Positions 24,268 through 33,121 of a stretch of 64,000 nt of DNA are shown here, in pieces; position 1 is the first letter of the stretch, and every line of letters starts with the position of its first letter. A model generated the notes under the pieces. It saw only the letters and a list, made by a program, of their open reading frames with translations. It was not told the origin of the DNA and ran no database searches. The position numbers were made by a program, and so were the translations under genes. The DNA is from Streptosporangium sp040640155 (lineage in GTDB: Bacteria; Actinomycetota; Actinomycetes; Streptosporangiales; Streptosporangiaceae): assembly GCF_040640155.1 (NCBI RefSeq), contig NZ_JBFABE010000019.1:1-64000 (forward strand), written 5' to 3'.

Positions 24268-25103
24268 ACCGATAACCTCTGTTAAATATTGGCCACTATT
24301 CGACACCGGCAACAGGCGACGAGACCGAATCGCCTTCCCGGAGTGGGGGTGATGACGGAACGCCGGTCGCCGATCCTCCCGGTGTCGGGATCATCACCGG
24401 CGGGAGCGAAGCAGAGCGAGGCGCGGTCGAGCAGCTCGCCGTGAACCGCCTGAGTCTGGTGCGGCAGTGGCTCCAGGGGCCGGCAGTCACCAGAAACCCG
24501 ACCGTGCCGGGGGAGAACTCCTCCGGCCCGACCCCGTCATCGCAAGGGCCCACGGACAGGACGAGACAGATGTCCCGCAACACTTAAACTCTTTCGGCCT
24601 GTCCGCAAACAGGCATCCAAAAGCTCTTTCGATAATTCAATTCGCCCGGACGGGGAGAGAAAGATTCACAACAATCACAGTCGCAACCCCGGGCACGACA
24701 AGAATGATCTTTTGAATCAGACAAATCCTCCAAAGATATCTACATCTCACAAATGGGACACACGATTTCCCCATTGCCGCAGGCGGCAGGAGAATTTTTC
24801 GAACCCGAGAAAAATGTACACACGGGATCGGGTTTCCCACAAGAAGATCTGTGTACTCAGCTTATCCGTTTTCGCTGTACTCGATAAGTCACCTCGATCG
24901 CACCTCACATAAAGAGACACGCAAGCCCCTCCTGGACCTCGGTCGTGTCGGAGTGATCAGGCACGCAGGGCCGGACGAGGTCTCTCCCGGTCCCTTACCG
25001 TTTCGGTACCACCGATAAGATCCGAATCTCGGTTGTCTCCCAACGGCCTTGTTCGATCCCCCGGTCAGGCGGGCAGCACCCGACCTCTGAGAAACGGAGT
25101 CCC
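24268..25103. other. AT-rich 836-bp gap in accessory patch
   Basis: The least GC-rich part of the window (45% in the line at 24721). Short frames on both strands lack family character or ribosome binding sites. It separates the divergent coiled-coil gene and the kinase gene and presumably holds both promoters. ACCG-TTT-CGGT near 24998 is a small dyad. Confidence 0.6.
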
Positions 25104-25988
25104 ATGCTGGTCGCGCGGCGCTACGAGCTTCAGCAGCCGATCGGCCGGGGTGGCATGGGAGAGATCTGGCAGGGCGTCGACCTGCATCTGAACCGCAAGG
25201 TGGCCGTCAAGCGTGTCCGGGGCGACAGGCTCACCGAGGAGGCCGTGCGGCGGTTCAGGCGCGAGGCCCGGATCATGGCCCTGCTCCGTCATCCCGGAGT
25301 GCCCTGCGTCCACGACTTCGGGCAGGACGACTACGGGTTCTTCCTCGTGATGGAGTTCGTCGACGGATGGCCCCTCACGCACGTGCTCGACATGCACGAG
25401 CGCCTCCCCGTTCCCTGGGCCGCCCTGATCGGGGCACAGCTCTGTGCGGTGCTGTCGGCGGCGCACGCTCGCTCGCTCGTGCACCGGGATCTGAAGCCGG
25501 GCAATCTCATGCTCTGCCGTGACGCGACCCTCGTCGTGCTGGATTTCGGGGTCGCGACGGTTCAGGGTTCACCCGACTTCTCAGTGATCACCGGAACGAT
25601 GGGCGCGCCGGGTACCGAGCCGTACATGGCTCCCGAACAGTTCCACGAGGGCAGGACCGGCGCGCTGACCGACCTGTACTCGGTGGGCTGCGTCCTGTAC
25701 GAGATGCTCACCGGCCGGCGCGCCTTCCAGCCGACGGGCCCCACCGGGACGGGTGAGCGTTTCGGCCGCCCCTCGGCGCCGCTGGGCACGACGGTGCCCA
25801 GGGAGCTCGGCACGCTGGTGACGGCGCTGCTGGAGAGGGAACCCGATCGGCGTCCGCAACGCGCCGACGAGGTCTTTCACCGCCTCATGCCGTTCGTGAG
25901 GGGCCTGCCCTCGCTGCCCGGCGTGGTCGATCGGGCGACGAGACCGATTCACCTGTACGCCGGGGCGCTGTCCCGAATCAGCTGGTGA
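25104..25988 (+). CDS. soluble Ser/Thr protein kinase (Hanks type)
   Basis: A protein of 294 aa with no membrane segment. Gly loop IGRGGMGEIWQG at 13-24, catalytic Lys36 in VAVK, HRDLKPGN near 127, DFG near 147 and APGTEPYMAPEQ mark an active kinase. After the kinase core the tail MPFVRGLPSLPGVVDRATRPIHLYAGAL is shared with the kinase at 41242 (LIPLVRDLPPLPGLIGG...PVHMYATAI), and the N-terminal WQGVDLHLNRKVAVK / WQGSDLRLNRPVAVK also agree closely. The two are paralogues of a special subgroup. ACGGAG precedes the ATG. It overlaps the convergent membrane kinase by 11 bp. Substrate unknown; the divergent coiled-coil protein is a candidate. Confidence 0.9.
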   Translation: MLVARRYELQQPIGRGGMGEIWQGVDLHLNRKVAVKRVRGDRLTEEAVRRFRREARIMALLRHPGVPCVHDFGQDDYGFFLVMEFVDGWPLTHVLDMHERLPVPWAALIGAQLCAVLSAAHARSLVHRDLKPGNLMLCRDATLVVLDFGVATVQGSPDFSVITGTMGAPGTEPYMAPEQFHEGRTGALTDLYSVGCVLYEMLTGRRAFQPTGPTGTGERFGRPSAPLGTTVPRELGTLVTALLEREPDRRPQRADEVFHRLMPFVRGLPSLPGVVDRATRPIHLYAGALSRISW

Positions 25989-27339
25989 CCCGCGTCATCA
26001 CCTCGGCGGCCGTCGGCCGCTCTCTCGGATCCTTGGCGAGACAGGCGGCCAGCGGAGCCTGGAGCGCTACCGGCAGCACGGACAGATCCGGATGATGGGT
26101 GACGATCTTCCGGTAGACGAGAGGGGTGGAACCGGCCCCGAAGGCGTGTCCGCCCGTGGCGCCGAAGAGCATGGTGGCGGCCCAGCTGAAGACGTCGGAG
26201 GCCGGGCCGACCTGCTCGCCGGAGATCTGCTCGGGGGACATGTAGGCCATGGTGCCCTTCAGGACGCCCGAGGTCATCGTGACCTGGTCCAGCGCTCTGG
26301 CGATCCCGAAGTCGATCACTCGCGGGCCGTCCGGACCCAGCAGGACGTTGGCCGGCTTGAAATCCCGGTGCACGATGCCCGCGGAGTGAATGCCCGCCAG
26401 CGCCGCCGCCGTCCCGATGGCCAGCCGGGTCAGGCTGTCGCCGCCCCTCGGCCCTTCGTCCCTGACCAGCCGTTCCAGTGACGGGCCGGGCACGTACTCG
26501 CTGATGATGTAGGCCATGTCGCCGATGACGCCGACGTCGATCAGCCTGGCCGTGGCGAAGGGGCGCACCCGCCGGGCCATGGCGGCCTCCCTGACGAAGC
26601 TCTCGCGTTCGGCCGCGCCGCCGATGATCCGGCTGTGCAGCACCTTGACCGCCACCGGTCGCCCTTCCGGCCCGTAACCGAGGTAGACCGCCCCCTGCCC
26701 CCCTTCCCCGATCTTCCGGTCCAGCCGGTACGGCCCGATCCCTTCGAAGGGGGGCGCGCCGGACGCGGTGTCCTCCGCGTACCGAGGAGACGGGGGAAAG
26801 GACTGCGTCGGGGTCGGGCGAGCCTGGTAGGGCGTGGGAACGGAGTCCTGATAGGGCGAGGGCGCGGGCGTCCGATAAGGCACGACGGGGGGCGCCGGGG
26901 CCCGGTGGTGGGTCGGTGGCATGGGGTCGTACCGCCAGGCCCCCGAGGGGGGATGAGCCGTTGCCCCGGTCCGGAAGACGGATGATCGAAGGACGAACGC
27001 GTGTGCCGTGCCTCCCAGCCAGCCCACGACGATCCAGATTCCCACGATCACATCGACCGGCGCTTCCTTGGTCGCGGGGTCGTTATCGCTGTAAATGCCG
27101 GAAATGATAACAAATGCGAGCAGAAGAACACCGTAAACACCGGTCGCGACTCCAGCGATCCTGTCTTTCAGCTGCACCGCGGCATGCCCGATGACGAAGG
27201 GTGTCGCGAATCCGGCGGTGTACAGAGGCGCAAAGGCCCAGATCAGGCTGAGTGGAAGGCGCCACCGGGAAGACCGGCCGGGAAGGCGCCCGTCGGCATT
27301 GTGGTGATGGTGAGGGACGGGACCACCGGCTGGGAACAC
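25978..27339 (-). CDS. membrane-anchored Ser/Thr protein kinase, reversed topology
   Basis: A protein of 453 aa. The N-terminal ~130 residues contain three or four hydrophobic helices (LSLIWAFAPLYTAGFATPFVIG, VYGVLLLAFVIISGIY, VIVGIWIVVGWLGG). A Pro/Tyr-rich linker (~140-195) leads to the kinase: GEGGQGAVYLGYG, VAVKVL, HRDFKPANVLL, DFGIAR, GTMAYMSPEQ. Most PknB-type kinases have the kinase domain first, so this arrangement differs. The GTG start at 27339 has no ribosome binding site, but a TATTAT -10 box lies 7-12 bp upstream, suggesting a leaderless mRNA. Substrate unknown. Convergent with the soluble kinase, overlapping 11 bp. Confidence 0.88.
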   Translation of the reverse strand: MFPAGGPVPHHHHNADGRLPGRSSRWRLPLSLIWAFAPLYTAGFATPFVIGHAAVQLKDRIAGVATGVYGVLLLAFVIISGIYSDNDPATKEAPVDVIVGIWIVVGWLGGTAHAFVLRSSVFRTGATAHPPSGAWRYDPMPPTHHRAPAPPVVPYRTPAPSPYQDSVPTPYQARPTPTQSFPPSPRYAEDTASGAPPFEGIGPYRLDRKIGEGGQGAVYLGYGPEGRPVAVKVLHSRIIGGAAERESFVREAAMARRVRPFATARLIDVGVIGDMAYIISEYVPGPSLERLVRDEGPRGGDSLTRLAIGTAAALAGIHSAGIVHRDFKPANVLLGPDGPRVIDFGIARALDQVTMTSGVLKGTMAYMSPEQISGEQVGPASDVFSWAATMLFGATGGHAFGAGSTPLVYRKIVTHHPDLSVLPVALQAPLAACLAKDPRERPTAAEVMTRVTS

Positions 27340-27640
27340 GGCACAGATAATACGGACCCGCCACCGCCATCGGGGAGGGCGACGGCCGAGGAATCCGCAC
27401 CACGGCCGGCTTCGGGGAAACGCCGGACGATGAGGGCGCCGCCGGACACACGGGGCAGCGAGCGCCCTGCGGTGATCGGTCGTACCCGGGACGCGGCCTG
27501 ACCAGCCGTGAACGGGATCCTCCGAGCGATGTCATACACAGTCCATCACGAAATCACGTGATTATAAGTTGTGCGCTTAGTTCACACCATGCTTCACTGG
27601 TGTCGTACAACCCACCGCTGCCCCGAAAGCGAGCCTCGTC
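27340..27640. other. divergent promoter region
   Basis: 301 bp between the membrane kinase and the DUF4352 protein gene. It holds the -10-like TATTAT (minus strand, 27346-27351), the palindrome at 27552-27563 and a TATAAG box at about 27563. No gene seen. Confidence 0.5.
27552..27563. promoter_or_regulatory. 12-bp palindrome AATCACGTGATT
   Basis: A perfect palindrome overlapping the putative promoter (TATAAG directly after it) of the DUF4352 gene. It is likely an operator for an unknown dimeric regulator. Confidence 0.5.
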
Positions 27641-28285
27641 ATGCACGGGAACCACCACCCGCACTACGACCACTCCCGGCCCCCCGCGCAGACCGTGATC
27701 GTGCGGCAGAAGGGAGGGGGTTGCCTGCGGGCGACCCTCGTCGGCGCCGCCGTCCTCGCCGGCCTGGTGGTGCTGGGCGGACTCCTCGCCGGAGGCGGCA
27801 GGACCGGCGGGAACCTCGCGGACCCGGCCGGCCCCACGGTGGCCGAGGCCGCCACCCCGACGAAGAGGAAGAGCCAGCCCAGGCGGGCCGTGCTCGGCGA
27901 CACCGTCAAGGACGGCAAGTTCTCCTTCAAGGTCACCAGGGTCCAGAAGGGCGTCGAGCGGGTCGGCGACGAATACCTCGGCTCCGACGCCCAGGGCCAG
28001 TACGTCCTGGTGCACGTCACCGTGAAGAACATCGGCGACGAGTCGCAACTGTTCAGCGGCTCCTCGCAGAAGCTCATCGACGCCCGGGGCAGGCAGTACG
28101 ACACCGACTCCGGCGCCGCCGCCCTCGCGCTGAAGAACTCCAACGCCTTCCTCAACACCATCAATCCCGGCAACACGGTCAACGGGATTCTTCTCTTCGA
28201 CGTCCCCGAGAACTTCAGCATCAAGGCGATCGAGCTACACGACTCCATCTTCTCCGACGGTGTCACCGTCGCCCTGGACGGCTGA
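27641..28285 (+). CDS. DUF4352-type exported/membrane-anchored protein
   Basis: A protein of 214 aa. A short His/Pro-rich cytoplasmic start is followed by one hydrophobic helix at ~30-50 (TLVGAAVLAGLVVLGGLLAGG), a charged linker and a C-terminal beta domain. The latter has the telokin-like DUF4352 pattern: FSFKVTRVQKG, GQYVLVHVTVKNIGDESQLF, LIDARGRQYDTDS, INPGNTVNGILLFDVP. Such proteins are surface-attached and of unknown role. There is no lipobox Cys, so it is anchored by the helix. Confidence 0.8.
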   Translation: MHGNHHPHYDHSRPPAQTVIVRQKGGGCLRATLVGAAVLAGLVVLGGLLAGGGRTGGNLADPAGPTVAEAATPTKRKSQPRRAVLGDTVKDGKFSFKVTRVQKGVERVGDEYLGSDAQGQYVLVHVTVKNIGDESQLFSGSSQKLIDARGRQYDTDSGAAALALKNSNAFLNTINPGNTVNGILLFDVPENFSIKAIELHDSIFSDGVTVALDG

Positions 28286-28367
28286 CCGGGAGGCGGCGGC
28301 CGTACGGCTCCGGCAGGCCGGTGAGAACGCCCCGAGACCGTGATCCGGACATGCTTCAATACCGGCC

Positions 28368-29282
28368 ATGACCACAAGGAAGCTGATGGCGGCGTCCGCC
28401 CTGATGGTCGCGATCGTCCCTCTCTGCGCAGGACAGGCCCAGGCACGAACGTCCTCCCCGCCCCTCTCGGTGATGAGCTGGAACGTCTGCGCTGGCACCA
28501 ACCCCGCCTGCCGCTTCTACCGCGGGGACATGCGGGAGGTGGCCGTGGAGATCGGCCGGTACGCGACCGGCCAGGTGATCAGGCCGGATGTGATCCTCCT
28601 GCAGGAGTTCTGCTCGGGCGGGACGGCCGTCCTGGAGAGCGTGCTGGAGCGGGCGACCGGGCGCGCCTGGACCGTGCGGTCCTCGGTCCTCACGCTGAAG
28701 GACGGCTCACCGAAGACCTGCGCGCCCGACCGGCAGGGGCGTTCGCGGGGCGGCATCGCCGTCGCGGTCGCGGTCGCGGGCGACACCGCCACCTTCCGGG
28801 CCCACGCGCTGACCTCTCCCCCGTGGTACGCCAGGCGTATGGCGCTCTGCGCCGCGATCCCCGTCAGGAGGGTCAACGTCTGCGGCACCCACCTCAGCTC
28901 CGGCCTGTCCTACGACGACAGCCGACCGGGCGCGCCCTTCCGCAGGAAGCAGGTCGGGGAGCTGCTGGCGGCGGTGGCCAAGCCCGGTCACCGCGCCGTC
29001 TTCGGCGGGGACCTCAACCTGCCCCCGCCGGACAGCCGGCAGGGCACCGCCGCGAAGAGACGCATCCTGGCACCCGTCTACGCGGCCTACGCCGAGTGCG
29101 ACCAGAAGGGCGGCCGCGACGGCCGCTGGACGGAGAGGCACGCTCGCGAGGCCGGCGGCGTCGTGAAGCGCAAGCTCGACTACCTCTTCGCCCCCAGGGG
29201 AAGCGTGAAGCGGTGTCACGTGGCCCAGGGGGCCGGCTCGTCCGACCACAAACCCGTCTACGTCAGCCTGAACCTCGGCTGA
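28368..29282 (+). CDS. secreted endonuclease/exonuclease/phosphatase family protein
   Basis: A protein of 304 aa. A signal peptide is seen at residues 1-27 (MTTRKLMAASALMVAIVPLCAGQAQA). EEP-fold metal and catalytic motifs occur in order: MSWNVCAG, ILLQEFC, VCGTHLSSG, AVFGGDLNLPPP, KLDYLFAP and the closing SSDHKPVYVSL (Asp-His pair). It is probably an extracellular DNase or phosphodiesterase. Six or more cysteines in the mature protein suggest disulphides. No operon partner. Confidence 0.88.
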   Translation: MTTRKLMAASALMVAIVPLCAGQAQARTSSPPLSVMSWNVCAGTNPACRFYRGDMREVAVEIGRYATGQVIRPDVILLQEFCSGGTAVLESVLERATGRAWTVRSSVLTLKDGSPKTCAPDRQGRSRGGIAVAVAVAGDTATFRAHALTSPPWYARRMALCAAIPVRRVNVCGTHLSSGLSYDDSRPGAPFRRKQVGELLAAVAKPGHRAVFGGDLNLPPPDSRQGTAAKRRILAPVYAAYAECDQKGGRDGRWTERHAREAGGVVKRKLDYLFAPRGSVKRCHVAQGAGSSDHKPVYVSLNLG

Positions 29283-29306
29283 CGTGGACGGGTCTCCGGA
29301 ACAGGG

Positions 29307-30002
29307 TCACTGTCGGAGTGCGGCGCGCTTGTCCGCCGCCGTCACGGCGACCCAGGTCATGGCGGTGATCGCGCCGACGGCCAGGGTCAGCGATCCGGCC
29401 CGCCCGCCCGACATGGCCCAGCCGTCCCCGACAGCGAAGATCAGGCCGCTGAGCCGCGAGGCCGCGGCGAATCCCGGACGTCCGGCGCGGGAGAAGTGGC
29501 GGCCCAGCACGAAGCAGGCGACGATGAGCGCGGTGAAGGCGATGGATCCCGCGACCATGTGCATGAGGGCGTGCCGGCTCAGCGTGCCGGTCTGGCCGAG
29601 CGGGGTGCCCGCGGGGAAACCGTCGCCCGGGTCCATGACGAACACCCCGGCGGCGATCGTCGCGACGCCGTTGACCAGGATCAGCCGGGGTGCCCACGTG
29701 CCGCCGGGGGTGCCCCGCATCGCGCGGCGCAGCCCGAGCGCTCCGGTGATCGTCAGGGCGCCGCTGATCACGAAGGTGGCGATCTGGAGCCAGCCGAGAT
29801 CGCCGGTGGCGAGCATGCTCAGGGGGTGACGCGTCAGGTCGAAGCCCTCCCGGGTGAAGGCCTGCGCCAGCGACACGACCGCGAAGAGAGGCGCGGCGGC
29901 GACGCCCCCGGCGAGCAGGGCCCGCGTCACCGAGCCGGCGGAGCGGGCCGCGGGGTCGTGTGAGGTGGAGCCGTGGGAGGCGGTGGGCCGGGCGACGGTC
30001 AT
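29307..30002 (-). CDS. DUF998 family membrane protein
   Basis: A protein of 231 aa. AGAGAGGAAC precedes the ATG at 30002. Six predicted hydrophobic helices, with the family's HPLSMLATGDLGWLQI after helix 1 and LSRHALMHMVAGSIAF in the middle, define DUF998. Function unknown; integral cytoplasmic membrane protein. An upstream extension to 30179 is not membrane-like and is rejected. Confidence 0.85.
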   Translation of the reverse strand: MTVARPTASHGSTSHDPAARSAGSVTRALLAGGVAAAPLFAVVSLAQAFTREGFDLTRHPLSMLATGDLGWLQIATFVISGALTITGALGLRRAMRGTPGGTWAPRLILVNGVATIAAGVFVMDPGDGFPAGTPLGQTGTLSRHALMHMVAGSIAFTALIVACFVLGRHFSRAGRPGFAAASRLSGLIFAVGDGWAMSGGRAGSLTLAVGAITAMTWVAVTAADKRAALRQ

Positions 30003-30362
30003 GGTCGTTCCTCTCTGCCGCGACGGGGTCCCGTCGCTCTCCTTCGTCCGCGGGCCTCTCGGCCGGGGCCGTGACGTGTGTCCGCCGGCCTCTCGACCGG
30101 CGCCGTGCTCGTGTTCACCGGTCTCACCCGGCCTCGCTGACGCGTCGAACGAGCCGGGCCGGACTCGACACCGTCGCACCTACGCGCCCTCTGACCTGCG
30201 GTCACGCCTTTCGCCCCGCATTCCCTGTCGTATCGGCATTCCCTGTCACATCGGGCCGCCGCCCTGGTCAGGAGGTTCGTGTCGATACGAGCGGGCCCTG
30301 TTCGACGCGTGGCCGAGGACCGGCGAGGATCGGTACCGCAAGCACCAGAGGGAGATACGACG
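30003..30362. other. divergent intergenic region before YCII gene
   Basis: 360 bp without a gene; contains the 18-bp tandem direct repeat at 30218-30253. Confidence 0.5.
30218..30253. repeat. two tandem 18-bp repeats, possible operator
   Basis: GCATTCCCTGTCGTATCG and GCATTCCCTGTCACATCG are adjacent, differing at two positions. They lie about 110 bp before the YCII gene and could be a promoter-proximal regulatory element. Confidence 0.5.
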
Positions 30363-30692
30363 ATGCGATTCCTGATGACCACCAAGGGCCCGATGGCTCC
30401 CCCGGACGAGGCGATGATGGCCGAGATGGGCGCCTTCATCGAGGAGATGACCAGGGCGGGGGTGCTGCTGGCGACCGGCGGCCTGGACCCGGCCGGTACG
30501 CACATGAGCGCCTCGGGAGGGAAGGTCACCGTCACCGACGGACCGTTCACCGAGGCCAAGGAGGCGATCGTCAGCTTCGCGCTCATCGAGGCACGGTCGA
30601 AGGAGGAGGCGATCGAGCTCTCCCGCCGCTTCTGGAAGATCCTCGGGGACGGCGAGGGCGACATCCAGCAGGTCTTCGGCCCCGGCAACTGA
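30363..30692 (+). CDS. YCII-family (DGPF domain) protein
   Basis: A protein of 109 aa with MRFLMTTKGP at the start and the hallmark VTDGPFTEAKEAIVSFALIEA, then EAIELSRRFW. DGPF/YCII proteins are constant partners of ECF42-type sigma factors, as here: the sigma gene follows after 210 bp. The role is unknown; in the known pairs the sigma factor activates the DGPF gene. Start chosen at 30363 because the upstream sequence lacks the fold. Confidence 0.9.
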   Translation: MRFLMTTKGPMAPPDEAMMAEMGAFIEEMTRAGVLLATGGLDPAGTHMSASGGKVTVTDGPFTEAKEAIVSFALIEARSKEEAIELSRRFWKILGDGEGDIQQVFGPGN

Positions 30693-30902
30693 TCGGACGC
30701 CCCGGGCCGGGCCGGGCGGGCTACGCGATCAGGCCCTTCACAGCCGGCCGCACGGGGGCGCTCCGGCCGTACGAGGGCTCCGGCCGGGGCGCCCGCGCGG
30801 CCGGCCGGGCGGGCGCACGCGGAACCGGCGCCGGACGGGCTCTTGCACATCCGATCGGACGGGTCCTTGCGCACCCGCCCGGACCGGTGCTCTCATCGAG
30901 CG

Positions 30903-32945
30903 GTGACATCCCTGGACGCCCACCGCGCGGTCGACGCGGTCTGGAAGATGGAGTCGGCGAGAATCGTCGCCGGGCTCGTCCGGATGGTGGGCGACGTGGG
31001 GCTGGCCGAGGAGTTCGCGCAGGACGCGCTCCTCGCCGCCCTCGAACGGTGGCCGCAGGGCGGCGTACCGGACAACCCGGGTGCCTGGCTGATGGCCGTC
31101 GCCAAGCGCCGCGCCGTCGACCACCTGCGGCGCGGCGAACGGCTCGACCGCAGGCACGAGCGGCTCGCCCACGAGCTCACCGTCCGCCCGGACAGCTCCG
31201 GCGAGGCCGAGGCCGAGGCCGACGCGGCCCTCGACGACGAGGTGGGTGACGACGTCCTGCGGCTGATGTTCGTCTCCTGCCACCCGGCGCTGCCGTCCGA
31301 GGCGCGGGTGGCGTTGACGTTGCGGCTCCTCGGCGGCCTGAGCACCGAGGAGATCGCCCGCGCGTTCCTGGTCTCCGAGCAGGCCGTGGCGCAGCGCGTC
31401 GTCCGGGCCAAGCGGACCCTCGCCTCCCTCGGGGTCCCCTTCGAGATCCCCGAGGGAGCCGACCGCGCGAGCCGCCTGTCGTCGGTCCTGGAGGTCGTCT
31501 ACCTGATCTTCAACGAGGGGTACGCGGCCGGGGCGGGCGACGACTGGATGCGTCAGGACCTCTGCCAGGAGGCGCTGCGCCTGGGCCGCCTGCTGGCCGG
31601 GCTGGCGTCCGGAGAGGCCGAGGTGCACGGCCTGGTCGCGTTGATGGAGCTCCAGGCGTCACGGGCGGCGGCCCGGACGGACCCGTCGGGCCGGCCCGTG
31701 GCGCTGCACGAGCAGAACCGCGGGCGCTGGGACCGGCTTCTCATCCACCGCGGCGTCGCGGCCCTGTTGCGCGCCCGCCGGTGCGGCGGCCCCCTCGGCC
31801 CGTACGTGCTGCAGGCCGCGATCGCCGTGTGTCACGCCCAGGCCCGTACGGCGGAGGAGACCGACTGGACGCGGATCGCCGCCCTCTACGAGGCTCTCGC
31901 CCGAGTGCTGCCCACGCCGGTCGTCCAGCTCAACCGCGCGGTCGCGCTGGCCATGGCGTACGGCCCCGAACGAGGGCTGGAGCTCGTCGACACACTGTCC
32001 GGCGAACCGGCGCTCCGGGCCTACCACCGCCTGCCCAGCGTGCGCGGCGACCTGCTGGCCAGGCTCGGCCGTCACGAGGAGGCCCGGCGGGAGTTCGAAC
32101 GCGCCGCCGCCCTCACCGGCAACGTGCCCGAACGCGCGATCCTGCTGGAACGCGCCGCGACCTGCGCCGCCGAGGCCGCGGGCGAGGCGTCCGCCCGAAG
32201 GGCGCGCGGGCCGGGAGGGGCCGTCACCCTGGCCGAGGCCGCGGCGGCGTTCCTGGCCCGTGACGACCTGGACGCGTCGACCGTCCGTTCCTACACGCAG
32301 ACGATGAACCGGCTGCGCCGCGACCTCGGGGACGGCACCCCGCTGACGGAGGTGGGCGCCGAGCGGGTCGCCGGGGTGTTCGCCTCCGCGTGGGGCGGTG
32401 CCGCCGCCGCGACCTGGAACCGGCACCGCGGCGCGGTCCGTTCCTTCTCCACCTGGATCACCGCTCGGGACCCGCGGCCCGAGAACGCCGCGAACGACCT
32501 CGCCGCCGCCCTCGTCCGCCGGTACGAGCCCCGGGGACGCACCCGTCCCGTCGACCGGTCGTACGCCGAGGCGCTGTGGGAGCGGCGGGACGTCGCCCTG
32601 CGTGAGCGCGCCCTGTGGTCACTGATCCACGAGAGCGCGGCCGGCCCCGGTGCGGCGCTCGCACTCGACGTCGAGGACCTCGACCTGCCCGGGATGCGCG
32701 GCAGGACGGCCTCCGGCTGGATCCGCTGGCGTTCGGGCACCGCGGGGCTCCTCCCCGAACTCGTCGCGGGCCGCCGCCGAGGGCCGCTGTTCCTGTCCGA
32801 CCGCAGGCCGGGCCCCGGCCGTCCTCCCGCCCCCGCTGACCTCTGCCCCGAGACCGGCCGCCGCAGGCTCTCCTACGAACGGGCCGAGTACCTGTTCAAG
32901 CAGGCCACCGGCCACACCCTCGACCAGCTCCGGTCCAGAGGGTAG
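30903..32945 (+). CDS. ECF42-type sigma factor fused to truncated tyrosine-recombinase-like domain
   Basis: A protein of 680 aa with a GTG start. Residues ~1-85 are sigma region 2 (LAEEFAQDALLAALERWP, GAWLMAVAKRRAVDHLRR), ~120-185 region 4 (LTLRLLGGLSTEEIARAFLVSEQAVAQRVVRAKR), and ~190-430 the DUF6596/TPR-like C-terminal extension of ECF42. From ~440 a second part begins: a SAM-like core-binding domain (AAAFLARDDLDASTVRSYTQTM, NRHRGAVRSFSTW), then a catalytic-like domain (LWSLIHESAAGPGAALALDVEDLDL). The Arg of box I (normally ...GLRxSE) is absent, and the frame stops at LDQLRSRG, where relatives continue into the HxLRH box and Tyr. The fused domain should be catalytically dead. ECF42 proteins normally end near 410 aa. 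Confidence 0.85.
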   Translation: MTSLDAHRAVDAVWKMESARIVAGLVRMVGDVGLAEEFAQDALLAALERWPQGGVPDNPGAWLMAVAKRRAVDHLRRGERLDRRHERLAHELTVRPDSSGEAEAEADAALDDEVGDDVLRLMFVSCHPALPSEARVALTLRLLGGLSTEEIARAFLVSEQAVAQRVVRAKRTLASLGVPFEIPEGADRASRLSSVLEVVYLIFNEGYAAGAGDDWMRQDLCQEALRLGRLLAGLASGEAEVHGLVALMELQASRAAARTDPSGRPVALHEQNRGRWDRLLIHRGVAALLRARRCGGPLGPYVLQAAIAVCHAQARTAEETDWTRIAALYEALARVLPTPVVQLNRAVALAMAYGPERGLELVDTLSGEPALRAYHRLPSVRGDLLARLGRHEEARREFERAAALTGNVPERAILLERAATCAAEAAGEASARRARGPGGAVTLAEAAAAFLARDDLDASTVRSYTQTMNRLRRDLGDGTPLTEVGAERVAGVFASAWGGAAAATWNRHRGAVRSFSTWITARDPRPENAANDLAAALVRRYEPRGRTRPVDRSYAEALWERRDVALRERALWSLIHESAAGPGAALALDVEDLDLPGMRGRTASGWIRWRSGTAGLLPELVAGRRRGPLFLSDRRPGPGRPPAPADLCPETGRRRLSYERAEYLFKQATGHTLDQLRSRG

Positions 32946-33121
32946 AACGCGCGACCGGAACGCCCCGGGGAGGACCGGCGCCCCTGGGGCGCTCCGGCCG
33001 ACACGGAGACCGGTTCGGCCACCGGGATCCCGCGTTTGATCGTCGGCGTGGCGTGCAGAAGCATGCCGGAACGCAGGGGTGATCACGGGGAGCGGTGGTC
33101 GAGGTGGCCGGTGGGGAGAGC

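Noticed and set aside
24637..24912. Short frames on both strands in the AT-rich gap
   Set aside because: No ribosome binding site, no domain pattern, mutually overlapping.
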